Origin: Salisapilia sapeloensis
Lineage: Eukaryota; Oomycota; Peronosporomycetes; Peronosporales; Salisapiliaceae
Direction: 5' to 3'
Length of the DNA: 64,000 nucleotides
Assembly (NCBI GenBank): GCA_023334545.1
Contig: JAADVB010000073.1
Coordinates: forward strand, 1-64,000
This document shows, in pieces, positions 44,683-56,177 of the stretch. A program made the translations under genes and the position numbers. The notes beneath the pieces were generated by a model, which saw only the letters and a list, made by a program, of their open reading frames with translations, ran no database searches and was not told the DNA's origin. Positions within the stretch are counted from its first letter, which is position 1. Each line of letters begins with the position of its first letter.

Positions 44683-47613
44683 TCGCTCTGCGCGTGTCTA
44701 TTGATTTGCACTCAGCTTCATTATATTTTGTTTCTGTCCATCATATAGACGAAGATGGGACGTTGTACTAGTCAATTTGATGGTGAAGAATTGAATGGAA
44801 GAAGGTACCCATGTCCATGCCGGACGGCGGGAAAGGTAGGACGTAACGAAGTAGCGATCCGCCGGAAGATCTAAAGATGTGCACACAAAGTGTCTCAATC
44901 GCAGTACTTGAAGTTGGAGTCGTGAAAAGGACCTACCGCTGGACATTTCCTGAGAAGTGCAACGAGGCATTGCATGCCAAGCTACGATTCTCAATCGGTC
45001 CAGAAAACTTATCAATATGTATCGCTATGAAATCACCACGAGCGTATGAATAAGCTATCGATTGCTTTCCCGTATTATGACTAAGGCGCAATCGAGGTAC
45101 TTGAAGTCGGAGCCGTGAAAAGGACCTACCGCTGAACATTACATGAGAATAGCAACGAGGCACTGCATGCCTGGCTACAATTGCCAATCGGTACAGAATA
45201 TCCATCAATAAGTATCGCTATGAAATCACTACGAGCGTATGAATAAGCTGTCGATTGCTTTCCCGTTTCATGACCAAGGCGCAATCGAGGTACTTGAAGT
45301 CGGAGCCGTGAAAAGGACCTACCGCTGGACATAACGTGAGAAGCGCAACGATGCATTGCATATCGGACTACAATTGCCAATCGGCCCAGAATATCCATTA
45401 AAGAGCACAGCATCAAACATTACCTTGAGCTTCCGAATACCCTAGCAACGTCCGTCCAGTCTCATGGTTTCAGCGGTGTCAAGCAATGTGCACACTACTT
45501 CGGAGAGCGACGAAGAATACGGGAAAATGGACATCAAAGGTCGTAGACCAAACAAAAACAAATATACCCCATTTAATGCAACCAATGGAAACTTGGGCAA
45601 ATAAAGCGGACAAAAATACCAGAAATGGTGACTGGATGCCAAATAGATTTTTAGAAAAGAAGGAGTGGATTCAATCGCTTTCTGTGGGTTTGGTATGACG
45701 CCCAAAGTATCTTTTTTCGCGGTCAGCACCGTTCTTCATGGGTTCTAGCAGCCATGAGGTCGAAGGATGAACGGGTTCGCGACTGTCGTAGCTGTGCACT
45801 ATCGTTCCGCTTTTTCTTTAGATGTTCGGCCTTCCTACATAGCTCGTACGTGGTGTGCACATCTACTCTTGGACATGATTTCGCTGATGAAGTGTCACCA
45901 CAAAGCGACAAAACCAGGTAGCGGCTGACGTGTATGATTGCTATAATGTTCTCTACCTTGATTGTAAACCACGAAGGCATCTGAATCTTCAGCCCTATGT
46001 CTGACCAACACGAATGCATTCGTGGAGCACAAGAGCTTGCCAATGCACACGATGCCAACAAAGGGGTGGAGTACTAGAATTCATGCAAAAATTGCACGCT
46101 GCTTCCACTAGAGTAAAAATTGTTCGCAAGACATTGCGCTTGAACCAAACATACTTTTGCAGCAAACATAGAGCTTGCGCGTATCTATCCGAGACCAGAT
46201 TCAATATTGCTTACAATCTCACTCGTGACGCGTAGACGGCCGCCCGGCTAACTTGAACGTGCTTGCTGCGATTAGATGTTCGCAAACTTCTGTATGTATC
46301 TTTGAGATAGGAGGCATAAATATTCGGTATTCTCGATCAGAATAAACGCGCTGATTGTTCTAGCCAGGCATGCGGATAGATCTGGTCCAAGTAAAGCATC
46401 TCGAACGACTGGAGCAAACCATACGATCGATTAGACCGCTGTTCGATCACCGATATGCCCCATCAAAAAAGGATAGCTGAACGTACGTCAGTGTTAAACA
46501 CTCGAATGCGATATTGGATTTTTTCCGAGAAGAGAAGGCTTCCTCCGCTATGGTGCTTGCGAATAGTGCTCCATTTCGGATGGTATCTCGGCGATGTGGG
46601 TGAATAAAAAAAGTTAAATTATGTATGGCTTCCATCTTTTTTAAAGCTATATTGGCTTCGCGGTTGGTGAATTAGTCGGTGCGTTGGATGTCGGAATCCA
46701 TGTGCCAGGTATAGGCGTGTGTAGCTACACTTCAATCCATCACGGGTTTGAAGTTTTGAGTCGCTTTTCGGGCTTGAGTCCGGACAACACCGGCCTGATC
46801 TTCTGGCCACATTATCTCTTGGGATTTTCGTATAACGACAAAATTAGCTTCAGTGGGTACATTGTGCATACACACCGGTCAATTTTCTATGTCCATGCGA
46901 CGGTCTGAAGAATTTGATGGATACTAACCTCTACATAAAGTTGAACGCATGTCGAGCATCTCGCGTCGTGCATTCTCTCCATGCTTGCATTTCTTCCGAT
47001 CAGGATACGATAATAGATTTTTCGTCCATCGTGGTGCTGACCAACGCGGTTCGGTGATGTCCGTCCGCGGCTCTCAGACGGATAACGGATTGGGGCAAGT
47101 ATGACGCGTGTGACTGCTCTGCCATCGGTATACATTGTTTGGCTATTGCCTAGCCTTTAGGCATGCCAGATGCACTAGACCCAGTCACTGTTTGCAGAGT
47201 TACCAATGAAGTTGGTGTTTCCTCCGACCTTACAACAAGGCTGCCTAAGAGTCACCTCAGAGGACGAGCGGAAATAGGGGTCCCGTCGTGGTATAATTGT
47301 CCGTTTTTCCTCACTTCCTGCTCCCAGCCGCCACCTGTACTCTTCGGGCCTTTTTTCATAGGCATCGAATCGAGGCGGATGCGGTATATATCCACATTAG
47401 ATTACGAGTCGGTCTCGAAGACGCACGTGGGATACATAGGCAGACGAACGAGTGGCGTCAGGAAGCATATCGGGCGCATCGAACTATCCACCATTTCCAA
47501 ACTTGCAAGCGTTTGAGCATCGACACTCATCTCGACCAAGTATCTGTCAACCCTCTGAGAACTTGAGTCTCACATTATTTTCTTCGCATAAAGCCTTTGA
47601 TACCACGAACAAC
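44683..47613. other. Gene-poor region with a tandem repeat
   Basis: Nearly 3 kb without a supported gene. Its left part carries 193-bp tandem repeats (listed separately). The remainder has short frames without domains on either strand, and no transposon signature is visible. Confidence 0.5.
44896..45402. repeat. 193-bp tandem repeat, about 2.6 copies
   Basis: The block beginning GTACTTGAAGT recurs at 44904, 45097 and 45290, exactly 193 bp apart, with the last copy partial. Copies 2 and 3 are closer to each other than to copy 1. Minus-strand translations look repeated (GRSFSRLRLQVPRL in each). Since 193 is not a multiple of three, the repeat is not maintained as one protein frame. Confidence 0.88.
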
Positions 47614-48168
47614 ATGGTGCTTTCCCAAGACGACATCCCGCGGGCTTCCAACCAGACTGAAAAGTGCCGCTACAAGACCGGCAAGTGCCACAACAAGCGC
47701 TCGCACAAGCGCAATGGACAGCAGCATCAATTGTGCCTATATCACCGAGACAAGGCCAATGAGATCCAACGCAAGTTTGATCGTCACAAGCGTTACGCTG
47801 AACGAGTCAAGAAAACCCAAGAAACGAGATCGTTTGATATGCAATTGCTATCGTCCGATAGCTCGCATGCTTTCAGCAGTAGCGGCTACTCGACTAAATC
47901 CCACGACTCCAATTTCTTCTCCTTCCAGAGAAACTCGGACTCGACGGATTCGGATATGAACAGCAGCCGCTGCTCGACGGAAAGTGACCGAAGCCAAGTG
48001 TCCTTTGTCGAGCAACTATGGAGTGAAATGGCGCCAGAAGAGATGGAGGATCTCTGTGGTGACATGCGGATGGCAGACCTGGAGCCTGTCACGATTGAAG
48101 AGCACGCCCGAGGCCACGCTCTATCGACCGATGAAATCGACTTTTTATGCTCCGCCATGCTCGAGTAA
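47614..48168 (+). CDS. Small protein with Cys/His basic motif, unidentified
   Basis: A 184-residue single-exon protein. Near the N-terminus is a compact basic Cys/His cluster (KCRYKTGKCHNKRSHKRNG, then LCLYHRDKAN). The spacing C-x6-C-x15-C-x2-H recalls small plant zinc motifs such as WRC and suggests nucleic-acid or protein binding. A Ser-rich middle (about residues 75-130) and an acidic end (EEMEDLCGDMRMADLEP) follow, a layout common in transcription regulators. The start ATG at 47614 is preceded by a TCACATTATTTTC element about 45 bp upstream that could act as initiator. The family is not recognised; a nuclear regulatory role is only a guess. Confidence 0.6.
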   Translation: MVLSQDDIPRASNQTEKCRYKTGKCHNKRSHKRNGQQHQLCLYHRDKANEIQRKFDRHKRYAERVKKTQETRSFDMQLLSSDSSHAFSSSGYSTKSHDSNFFSFQRNSDSTDSDMNSSRCSTESDRSQVSFVEQLWSEMAPEEMEDLCGDMRMADLEPVTIEEHARGHALSTDEIDFLCSAMLE

Positions 48169-48711
48169 ACTGGATCAACGGCGGATTCATTGCTATATGT
48201 TTCGTACATTGATTGTACTGACTCGAGTTCCACCGCAAGAACTCCACTGGTCCGAAGTATGCAATCACTTTATCAGTTCTACTCTCCACCAGTACGCGTG
48301 TATTTTTGATAGATAATAAAATAAGAGGTAGCTCCTACAGACGAAAGATAGTGTGCTGGAGACTATCATCAATACAAAAAGTTTTGTTTATTCATATAAA
48401 TATATCGTTCCAACCGTTTCAAAGGATTGTTTTCTACTCTCTACTCGTCCGCTTAGGGATAGAGGCTATTATCCCCGTGACGTCGTTTTCAGCGCCACAT
48501 TGAACTCACTACGTTTTGTAGTTGACATTGCAATTCCCATCGCCGTCCACCCCATACGTATCTCATAAGCATACGGCAAGCCAGTTACGTACTACCTGTG
48601 CTTTTGCAACTCCATGACAAAGCAGTGACACTTTCTCTACCTGAACGTGACTCTCTCTATATACGACAATAGTTGTGCAACGCTAGACTTCTGTATCCAC
48701 CTTATTAGCCC
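48169..48711. other. Intergenic region
   Basis: About 540 bp without a supported gene or repeat. It contains the 3' end of the Cys/His gene and the promoter of the following orphan membrane protein. Confidence 0.45.
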
Positions 48712-51216
48712 ATGACCCAGGTGACGACGGCTCGAGTTGTCGTGTCCGAGTTTTCTGAAAACCACATCAAGATTCTGTACCTCATTAGCCTCTATGCTGT
48801 CGCTGCGAACTCGACCAAGATTAATGAGCGTTGGTTACGGCACATACCTTTGCTTGTGTTTATGTTCGAAGGCATTGTCACTGGTAAGCTTGACCTAGAT
48901 TACGCTCCAGCATCCGTAAGGTTGTCCGTGAAAGGGAAAGCATTGCGACGATGGATTAACGTATCAAGAGAAGGCAAGTCTGTGCTAGACGACTTGATAG
49001 ATGCTCAGCTTATTAATGGCATTAAACTTTCCAGTGATGACTTCCAACCGGTAACTGCGTACCAAGTTTCGGACAAGGGCGTGCAGCTTCTTCACGAGCG
49101 ACTGGAAGCGCAGGCACGGGAGGAGGTTGAGAGCTTCTTGTACCCGCCACCGCCTCAAGAACACAGGCTTTTAGTAATATTATATTCTGGAGATAAATTC
49201 TACTTGCGTGGAGGTGCTTTCAGCAAGGCGAGTTTAATCACCGAATGTGAGGATGTTTCGTACGTCTCCAGCCCGTACTTACCTCGTTGTCTACGTCGTA
49301 AAACGGGGTATCGTGTCCAACCCAATAGCAATAAACATCGAGCGAAAGAAAGCGCCGCTGGTCTGAGCAACATTACGTCAAATCCGAACGAGGAGATCGT
49401 ATTAGGGAACGTCTGTGCTCTAGTCGGAGAATGGGTTCCCTTCGGTTCAAATCAAATTGTCGCTTTAAATGAACGCATGGGATCGCTAGATCGATGTCAA
49501 GGTGGCATATTGACGAGCGCGATTGATAATTCCCCAACCGAAACCGAGTTTCGACTGCCTCTTGGTCAGACTGAAGTTCGAATTTTAGACTTTGATTTTG
49601 TCCGCTTTATCAACTTTGAAGCAGAATCCCATTTTCCAGAGTCCGAAGGCATTGTCCAAATCGAGAGCTTTGGAATGCATCTGAATTGCGATGGTTCACT
49701 CATATTTGGCATGGAAATCGATGCCATTATGGATCGAGCTAGTGACAACTTGTCCATTGATCACTTGTCTAGATTACTAGTGGACATTCACCAAGACTCG
49801 ACATTGCTCGTCAACGACTTGTTGTCCCAATACCAGCTCAGACTGCTTGATATGTTGTATTTGGGCGATTCGTATCAACGGAATAAGTATAACTGTCTAC
49901 TAGCAAGCCAGATAACCCCCAAACTCTCGGCAAAAGAGTACTTGGCATCGCCTTCTTTGGCAAATGAACTTGAACAGATCTTGGGTGACATCGTCATCGC
50001 TCATGATCTCACTTCAGACGATGTACTTCTTGTTGGCAAAGCAGGCTGTTTGGTAGCCGGACCTAATGCTTTCAAGCACGAGCATCTTGTCACTGCTTAC
50101 GTTGGACTCGTGTCACGTGATCTCTTTATCAAAAACTTTTTCGCCCGAACGTTTGTACTCGATGCAACATTGAAAGAAACAAAGTATCGCATTCACGCAT
50201 CTAGTTGGAAGAATCCACAGGTGACGATGGAAGTGCGGGACAAACTATCACAGGTATCAAGAGACACGATCTTACTAGCTGAGACACTTGAGTACTTGCT
50301 TGACTCGTTAAAAGATGTACAGTTAGTTCCGTTGAAGGAAATCACGGGAAACTTGTCAGCAAGGATAAGTGAGACAGGTCGACGCAATCAAGGAATTGAC
50401 GCTGGGTTACTGGATGTCTTGCAACTTGATGAACTGAAGAACCAGACGATCGTACGCTGCCATGATTGCGTAAAGCTCATGGAAAACGCTATGCTGCAGC
50501 TTGAACAGCTCCAAACGATTGCAAAAGGAACGGCTGCGAATCGATTGGAAGAATCTTGTCAGCGAGTTGGAAGGAACACGCACACGTTGGCAACGGCACA
50601 TCACCAACATCGATCTAACATTCTTCTAAAATTTCTCCGAGACCTTGTTGCCGGATTATTTGTTTTTGACGTAATTGATCGACTTACAGGAGGCACCTGG
50701 AATGTGCATCTGCCCAAGTGGGCAATCGATTCCATTGTTGCTCCAGTCATGCATCAACCTTTTGCGTGGTGGGGCATTAATATCCTCTGCTACGGCGGGT
50801 TTGCTTGCCTTTTGAGCTGGACAGCAAGATGGCTGTGGCATCAAACATTAGGGAAAACGGTGGTTACTGCCAATATCAACAAAGCGATCAAGTGGAAGCA
50901 TCTACAACGACTACTTGTACGTCGTGGCGTCATACTACAAACGATCACTTCTCAAATTGGTGGTCGCAACCACGCCGTGCAACCGTTTAAACGTCGTGTT
51001 ATTAAATGGCAAAGTCGTCGGGATGTACAATTGTGGGGCGGAAGCAGTCTTGAAATCGATTTTTCTTGTGATGAAAAGCATGAGTTCTTGTATGCCGTGT
51101 CTTTACATTTTGACGCGAACAAAACGACTCTACGAGATGAAGAGATCGTAGAGAGATTGCAAGAACTTTTCATCGCTGGAGACATCTTTGAAAGTGAAGA
51201 GAACTTGGTCGAATAA
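48712..51216 (+). CDS. Large orphan membrane protein, conserved-looking
   Basis: An intact single-exon protein of 834 residues that I cannot assign to a family. Residues about 60-160 look like a winged-helix or ARM-type small domain (KGKALRRWINVSREGKSVLDDLI). The middle, about 170-480, is mixed alpha/beta with strands such as TEVRILDFDFVRFINFEAES. Residues about 520-640 form a long helical, coiled-coil-like stretch (MENAMLQLEQLQTIAKGT). Two hydrophobic segments follow, around residues 642-662 (LLKFLRDLVAGLFVFDVI) and 680-705 (WWGINILCYGGFACLLSWTA). The end is soluble. The two membrane segments after a coiled coil recall CorA-type topology, but the GMN motif is absent. Function unknown. Confidence 0.72.
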   Translation: MTQVTTARVVVSEFSENHIKILYLISLYAVAANSTKINERWLRHIPLLVFMFEGIVTGKLDLDYAPASVRLSVKGKALRRWINVSREGKSVLDDLIDAQLINGIKLSSDDFQPVTAYQVSDKGVQLLHERLEAQAREEVESFLYPPPPQEHRLLVILYSGDKFYLRGGAFSKASLITECEDVSYVSSPYLPRCLRRKTGYRVQPNSNKHRAKESAAGLSNITSNPNEEIVLGNVCALVGEWVPFGSNQIVALNERMGSLDRCQGGILTSAIDNSPTETEFRLPLGQTEVRILDFDFVRFINFEAESHFPESEGIVQIESFGMHLNCDGSLIFGMEIDAIMDRASDNLSIDHLSRLLVDIHQDSTLLVNDLLSQYQLRLLDMLYLGDSYQRNKYNCLLASQITPKLSAKEYLASPSLANELEQILGDIVIAHDLTSDDVLLVGKAGCLVAGPNAFKHEHLVTAYVGLVSRDLFIKNFFARTFVLDATLKETKYRIHASSWKNPQVTMEVRDKLSQVSRDTILLAETLEYLLDSLKDVQLVPLKEITGNLSARISETGRRNQGIDAGLLDVLQLDELKNQTIVRCHDCVKLMENAMLQLEQLQTIAKGTAANRLEESCQRVGRNTHTLATAHHQHRSNILLKFLRDLVAGLFVFDVIDRLTGGTWNVHLPKWAIDSIVAPVMHQPFAWWGINILCYGGFACLLSWTARWLWHQTLGKTVVTANINKAIKWKHLQRLLVRRGVILQTITSQIGGRNHAVQPFKRRVIKWQSRRDVQLWGGSSLEIDFSCDEKHEFLYAVSLHFDANKTTLRDEEIVERLQELFIAGDIFESEENLVE

Positions 51217-51278
51217 GATACAATAGAAAATTGTAATTGTAATTTATAAATGAAACCTGGCCGTCATCACATAGAGTT

Positions 51279-52472
51279 CTAGTTGATGAAACTAGAAAAG
51301 TTGGAGAATGCATCCTGGGCAGCGTTGACGAGCGACGTAAATCCTGGAGCCGAATCAGACAGTTGCGCTCCAAGCAGACTCACAACAGAAGTGATACTAG
51401 AACAGCCTTCCCCGTAGGTGACGCTTCCAAGGCCATCCGAGTAGACGAGGTTCATCTCCAAATTACTTAGTGCACGGCGAAAGAGGAAGTGCTCTGTTGC
51501 TCCCTTGTGATCTCCACTAATCTTGAACTCTACTCTCTGCCCTGTAATGAGAGCCGTGACGACTTTGCTCATGACGCCCCACGACCCTTTCCGCACTCGC
51601 TGCGTAAACACCTGCTTCGACTCACCTCGTGGGATCCCTCTATCTGGGTATTCCGATACCGCATATCCAAGTAGCTCGTCCTCGTATTTGACACTAAAGT
51701 TGAGTCGCCCAATTCCGTCCAGCCCCATGGACGACGGATTCGTGATGGTCGTGTTTAAAACCATGGTCAAGTTGTTCGTTTCGCATCCCGTGAGTTCAAT
51801 GCTGTCGACTTTTGGCGGTGGATCCATAAAATTGTTAAAGCCAAGTAGCTTCATTGATCGCTCGAACTCAATGTCATCTCGGGTAAATATCAAGGCATGC
51901 ACCTTTAAATCTCCCTTTAAAACAATTTCGATTGACTTACCCAGCATGAGAGCTTTTGTCATATCATCAAAATCATCCAGCTCAATGACATTGATTCGAC
52001 TGCTGATGTCGGTGATATTAAATTTGTGTACGCTGTCGTTTAGCTCAACTTGTGGAATACCGATTGTACCAAAGCTATCGTCATCTTCTTCTTCGTAAAT
52101 GAGCTCTAGGACAGTGGGATCCACTCGTGACTTGTAGTTGACGTGATGGTCAACTTCGACGGTCAATCGAGTGTCAAAGCCACTGCCATTAATCGCGACA
52201 ACGTCCATGGATTCGACTTTAATTTTAACGTCGTCAGCATTTTGTTGGAAGAGGTGATTGACGACGGGAAACCAGACGATGAGGAAAGCAGTCACAACAG
52301 TAAGGACGATGCTAGCAACAATGACGATAATTAAACAACTCTTCGTCGTGTAGCAGCAGCAATAGCGCTTTTTGCCACGATCGTACCGTGGCACATCATC
52401 CTCATCAAAGTCCTGTGGCTGTCCATTTTCATCGCAGTTCCGTAGCTCTTGTGTTTCTTCATAGGTTGTCAT
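51279..52472 (-). CDS. Single-pass membrane protein, DUF3712/LEA-2-like
   Basis: A 397-residue single-exon protein. The N-terminus is acidic and cytosolic, followed by a palmitoylation-like cysteine cluster (YCCCYTTKSC) and one membrane helix (LIIVIVASIVLTVVTAFLIV) at residues about 45-68. The outer part of about 320 residues has repeated beta blocks (VNVIELDD-like, LTMVLNTTITNPSSMGLDG, then FSVKYEDELLGYA). These fit the DUF3712 family, related to the LEA-2 fold, found in fungi and oomycetes. Several N-glycosylation sequons lie in the outer part. LEA-2-like domains are proposed to bind lipids. Its stop is about 60 bp from the convergent orphan gene. Confidence 0.75.
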   Translation of the reverse strand: MTTYEETQELRNCDENGQPQDFDEDDVPRYDRGKKRYCCCYTTKSCLIIVIVASIVLTVVTAFLIVWFPVVNHLFQQNADDVKIKVESMDVVAINGSGFDTRLTVEVDHHVNYKSRVDPTVLELIYEEEDDDSFGTIGIPQVELNDSVHKFNITDISSRINVIELDDFDDMTKALMLGKSIEIVLKGDLKVHALIFTRDDIEFERSMKLLGFNNFMDPPPKVDSIELTGCETNNLTMVLNTTITNPSSMGLDGIGRLNFSVKYEDELLGYAVSEYPDRGIPRGESKQVFTQRVRKGSWGVMSKVVTALITGQRVEFKISGDHKGATEHFLFRRALSNLEMNLVYSDGLGSVTYGEGCSSITSVVSLLGAQLSDSAPGFTSLVNAAQDAFSNFSSFIN

Positions 52473-52853
52473 GTGTACTAATTAGACGTTCTGCTCGCCG
52501 ATGCCTGTCGAGAGATCACGACGATGCCCTATCGAGTCACGAAGAACTGCTTATGTCATCTCATGTCGCTTTGTAATAATAGTTACATTGTGTGCTGGGA
52601 CAACAGTGGTCCGTTATAGTACATGCACAAACACAAAACGTGGACACGAAAGTGTGAATTAGCATTCGACGAGCTCAGCAGCGAGTCTTCCTCCTTTTTC
52701 TCGGTCTAGAGTGACTTCTCGTTTCTCAAAAGCCACTCAGTACCTAGCAGATCGCTGCGTTCGCTCTTCAGACGCTCTATTGTATAGATTTCCGACTATA
52801 CCAGCGTTTTGTAGTAAATCCCAAACTCGGCCACTCGATTTTCACCGATTTAT
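52473..52853. promoter_or_regulatory. Divergent promoter region between DUF3712-like and GUF1 genes
   Basis: About 380 bp between start codons on opposite strands. Near 52833 the sequence CCACTCGATTTTCACCGATTT partly fits the oomycete initiator plus flanking element for the GUF1 gene. No gene is seen inside. Confidence 0.4.
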
Positions 52854-54929
52854 ATGATGCTACTCCGCCGAACGCTCCGTCATCGCCATTCTAGGCGACT
52901 ATGTCGTGCATTTTCGATGGCCACTCCTCCAATTGATGAAAATCAGCCTGCGAAGCCGCTTACACCAGCGCAATTGGGACCATACATAGCAGATGCCTTA
53001 CCTCGATTCGACCCTGTGCTCATCCGAAACTTTTCTGTCATCGCCCATATTGACCATGGCAAATCTACGCTGTCTGATCGACTGCTCGAAGTAAGCGGTA
53101 ACATTACGAAAGAGCAACGAGAAAGTGCTCAGCATTTGGACACGCTCCAAGTGGAGCGTGAGCGTGGAATCACTGTCAAGGCACAGACTGCATCCATGGT
53201 GTATTTTGACCGCGAAAAGAAAGTCACGTATTTGCTGAATTTGGTGGATACTCCAGGCCACGTTGACTTTAGCTATGAAGTCGATCGTTCCTTAGCAGCT
53301 TGTGAAGGCGTTCTTTTGCTTGTGGACTGTTCCCAAGGCGTCCAGGCACAAACGCTTGCCAATTACTACGCTGCCAAACATCGTAATTTGAGAATCATTC
53401 CTGTCCTGACGAAAATCGATGCGCCAAATGCACAGCTAGACGACAGTATCTTGAGCTTATCCAGTCTCTTGGATGTTGATCCGGATGACGTTCTCTTGAC
53501 TTCTGCGAAAACAGGCGATGGCATCGATGAGGTACTTCCGGCGATTGTTGACCGTCTACCTCCTCCAGACGTTACATGGGATGCTCCCCTGCGATGTCTC
53601 CTCGTTGACTCGTTTTACGATGATTATCGTGGCACGATATGCCTCGTGAAGGTCGTGGAAGGCGAGCTGCGAACGGGTGACAAGATCTGCAGTGCGCACC
53701 AAAACCAAAAGTATGACGTCCAAGAGACTGGTGTCTTACTACCTCACCGACAAAAGACCAAAGCTTTGTACGCCGGTCAAGTCGGGTACATTGTCGCTGG
53801 CATGAAGTCAACGAGTGAAGCCAAGGTGGGAGATACTTTCTACAAGGAAAATGTACCTGTGGAGCCACTACCTGGCTTCCAAGAAGCAAAGAGCATGGTC
53901 TTTGCATCTCTCTTTCCCACAGAAGACTCGACGTTTGACGACCTTCGGATTGCAGTCGAAAAGCTTCGACTGAACGACGCGAGTGTGACAGCGCATCAGG
54001 AGAGTAGTGGCGCACTAGGTATGGGCTTTCGATGTGGCTTCCTCGGGATGCTTCACATGGAAGTGTTTCGACAGCGACTGTCGGATGAACAGGGTATCCA
54101 GGTGTTGGTGACGGCGCCCATGGTTCCGTATCATGTCATCACGCCGGAAGGAGAAGAGTATGTAGCAGAGACGCCTGAAAGCTTCCCAGACCAGACCAAA
54201 TACTACAAAATTTTGGAACCGATGGTCGAGGCGTCAATGATCACACCGGCAGATTACCTTGGTCCGGTGCTGGCGTTGTGTCAGGAGAAGAGAGGTGTGC
54301 AGGATAATCTAGTCTACCTTGAAGACGGTCGAGTCGTCTTAACGATCCGAGTGCCGATGCAGGAGGTTGTGACCAACTTTTACAACGAACTCAAGACCGT
54401 GTCTTCTGGATATGGTACATGATGAACATGCGTACATGTGTAGAGTTAGAAACTGATGACAGTATGTACGTAGCGACACTGAACTATATCCAGGTGGACC
54501 CGCAAGTGTCAGATATTGTCAAAGTGGATGTCCTTATCAACGGCAAAGTGCTTGATGCACTCTCGTTCGTCTGCCATCGTAGCAAGGTACAGAAAACAAT
54601 GTCTTCTCCTATCATTCTTAATTTACAACAAAATGGCGTAGGCTACGACGGATGGAAGAGCGCTGTGTTTAAAGCTGAAGGAGGTGATTGATCGTCAGCA
54701 GTATGAGATCTCGATCCAGGCATCGCTGGCTGGAAAAGTGTTTGCGAAAGAGCGCATTGCACCATACCGTAAGGACGTGTTGGTAAAGTCGGGCAAGACG
54801 GTAGGAGGCGGAGATAGCACGAGAAAGAAAAAGCTGCTAGCGAAGCAGAAAGCGGGAAAGCGCCGGATGAAGACGGTGGGCAACGTTGAGCTGACCCAAG
54901 AAGCCTTCTGGTCCGTGTTATCCAAGTAG
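52854..54929 (+). CDS. GUF1: Mitochondrial elongation factor 4 (GUF1/LepA)
   Basis: A ribosome-binding GTPase that back-translocates or remodels stalled mitochondrial ribosomes. Exons 52854-54414, 54474-54586 and 54642-54929 give 653 residues. The N-terminus is a strongly basic presequence (MLLRRTLRHRHSRRLCRAF). G motifs are complete: AHIDHGKST, ERGITVKAQT, DTPGHVDF, TKID and SAKTG. The LepA-specific C-terminal domain is restored only by splicing: SSGYA joins to TLNYIQVDPQVSDIVKVDVL, and the final exon has KEVIDRQQYEISIQA and the Lys-rich RKKKLLAKQKAGKRRMK end that contacts the ribosome. The alternative unspliced reading ends early at about 54422. Confidence 0.95.
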
Positions 54930-55128
54930 ATGTACCAAGCGAATAAATCGACAGATTCAATAGTGAGGAGGATCGTACATCGTGCCGTTACCTTGCTTCC
55001 TTTCAACTTGCGTACGATGACGTAGTCACATGGTACGGACAAAAAGCGAAAGAACTGTCGTGTTGCAATGTAGGCAAGAGACTTGGATACAGTAAGCGTG
55101 TTTATTGTATCAGTGCTCTTTCTACAGA

Positions 55129-56177
55129 TTAGCTTTGCGAATCCTTTTTCATGAACTCTAAAGCTTCCGACACGTCTTGGACCACCTTGTACGCTGGATG
55201 ATCGTCATCATTCTCCGGTCCAGGATGCATACCAGTAAGTGTCAAGATGGAACGCCAGCGACCGCCCATGCGGTTGGCACCTTGCACATCCGTGAGAGGA
55301 TTGTCGCCGATCATGTACAGCTTTTCAATGTCAGGGCTCTGACCGACCAAGAGGTTTTCAATGTACTGGAATGACGTCTCTTCCGGCTTGCCGAATTTGG
55401 TTTGATCGAGCTCGTGGCCGGTCGTGCGCTTGTACAAGTCCTCTACTGCCGTTCGGAAGGCTCCAGCACCGAAGCGAGGCAGGTGGAACTCCCCGACGTA
55501 GTGAAAGTCGGCGCAAGCAGAGTACAGTGGAATCTATTGGCACTGTCAGTACATACCTTAGCAGATACAGAACTATGGTTATATACCTGTTGCTTGTCAC
55601 TGACAGTTCCAAAGGCACCGTTCTCTGCAGTGATCGTATCAATGACGATCTGCAGATCACGGCCCCAGTAGAGTGGGTCTATGAGCACGAAGACAGCTCC
55701 AAAGCGTTGGTCCTTTAGGCGGTCATTATGCGGCTTGGGACCGTTGGGTGGCGGAAGGTCGGGGTAGAGAGTCGGGAAGTACTCGTGCATTTCTTCGGAG
55801 GTAACGACGTTGCGGAAACCGTAGTCAGCCATGATTTGATGCACATGGTTCGAGTCTTTACCGACTGCAAGCACCAATTCATCACGATGCTTTTCAGCTA
55901 GAGCTTGCATCGGCGTGTGGCTCATGCATACATTGCTCGACGGTATTTTAACATCCAAGAGAGACGACAATTGCTCTGCTTTGATTTCTTCCGGGTAGCC
56001 TCCTCCGTTCGTCATGACGGCGAACGGAATACGGTCATCTCGGAGCTGTTGCAGGACTTTGGAAGCACCTGGAATCGGCGTCTTGCCACGCAGCAGAACG
56101 CCATCAACGTCAAAGACGACGCCAAAGTTTGCCCGGCGGGCAGCTGTGCTCATTGCTCGCATCGCTGTCTTCATCAT
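55129..56177 (-). CDS. HAD-superfamily hydrolase, CECR5 (HDHD5)-like
   Basis: A HAD-type phosphatase of 331 residues from exons (minus) 56177-55587 and 55533-55129. The catalytic motif I is FDVDGVLLRG near residue 20, motif II is VMTNGGG, and the C-terminal motif is KLYMIGDNPLTDVQGANR with the paired acidic residues that hold magnesium. The Ala/Arg-rich N-terminus (MKTAMRAMSTAARRANF) suggests mitochondrial import, in line with CECR5 homologues in yeast and animals. The substrate is unknown. Family blocks such as HTPMQAL and GKPEETSFQYIE support the assignment. Confidence 0.88.

Noticed and set aside
44698-45416. Minus-strand frames with repeated GRSFSRLRLQVPRL segments, as if a repeat protein
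   Set aside because: They arise from the 193-bp tandem repeat; the period is not a multiple of three, so no common frame is kept.
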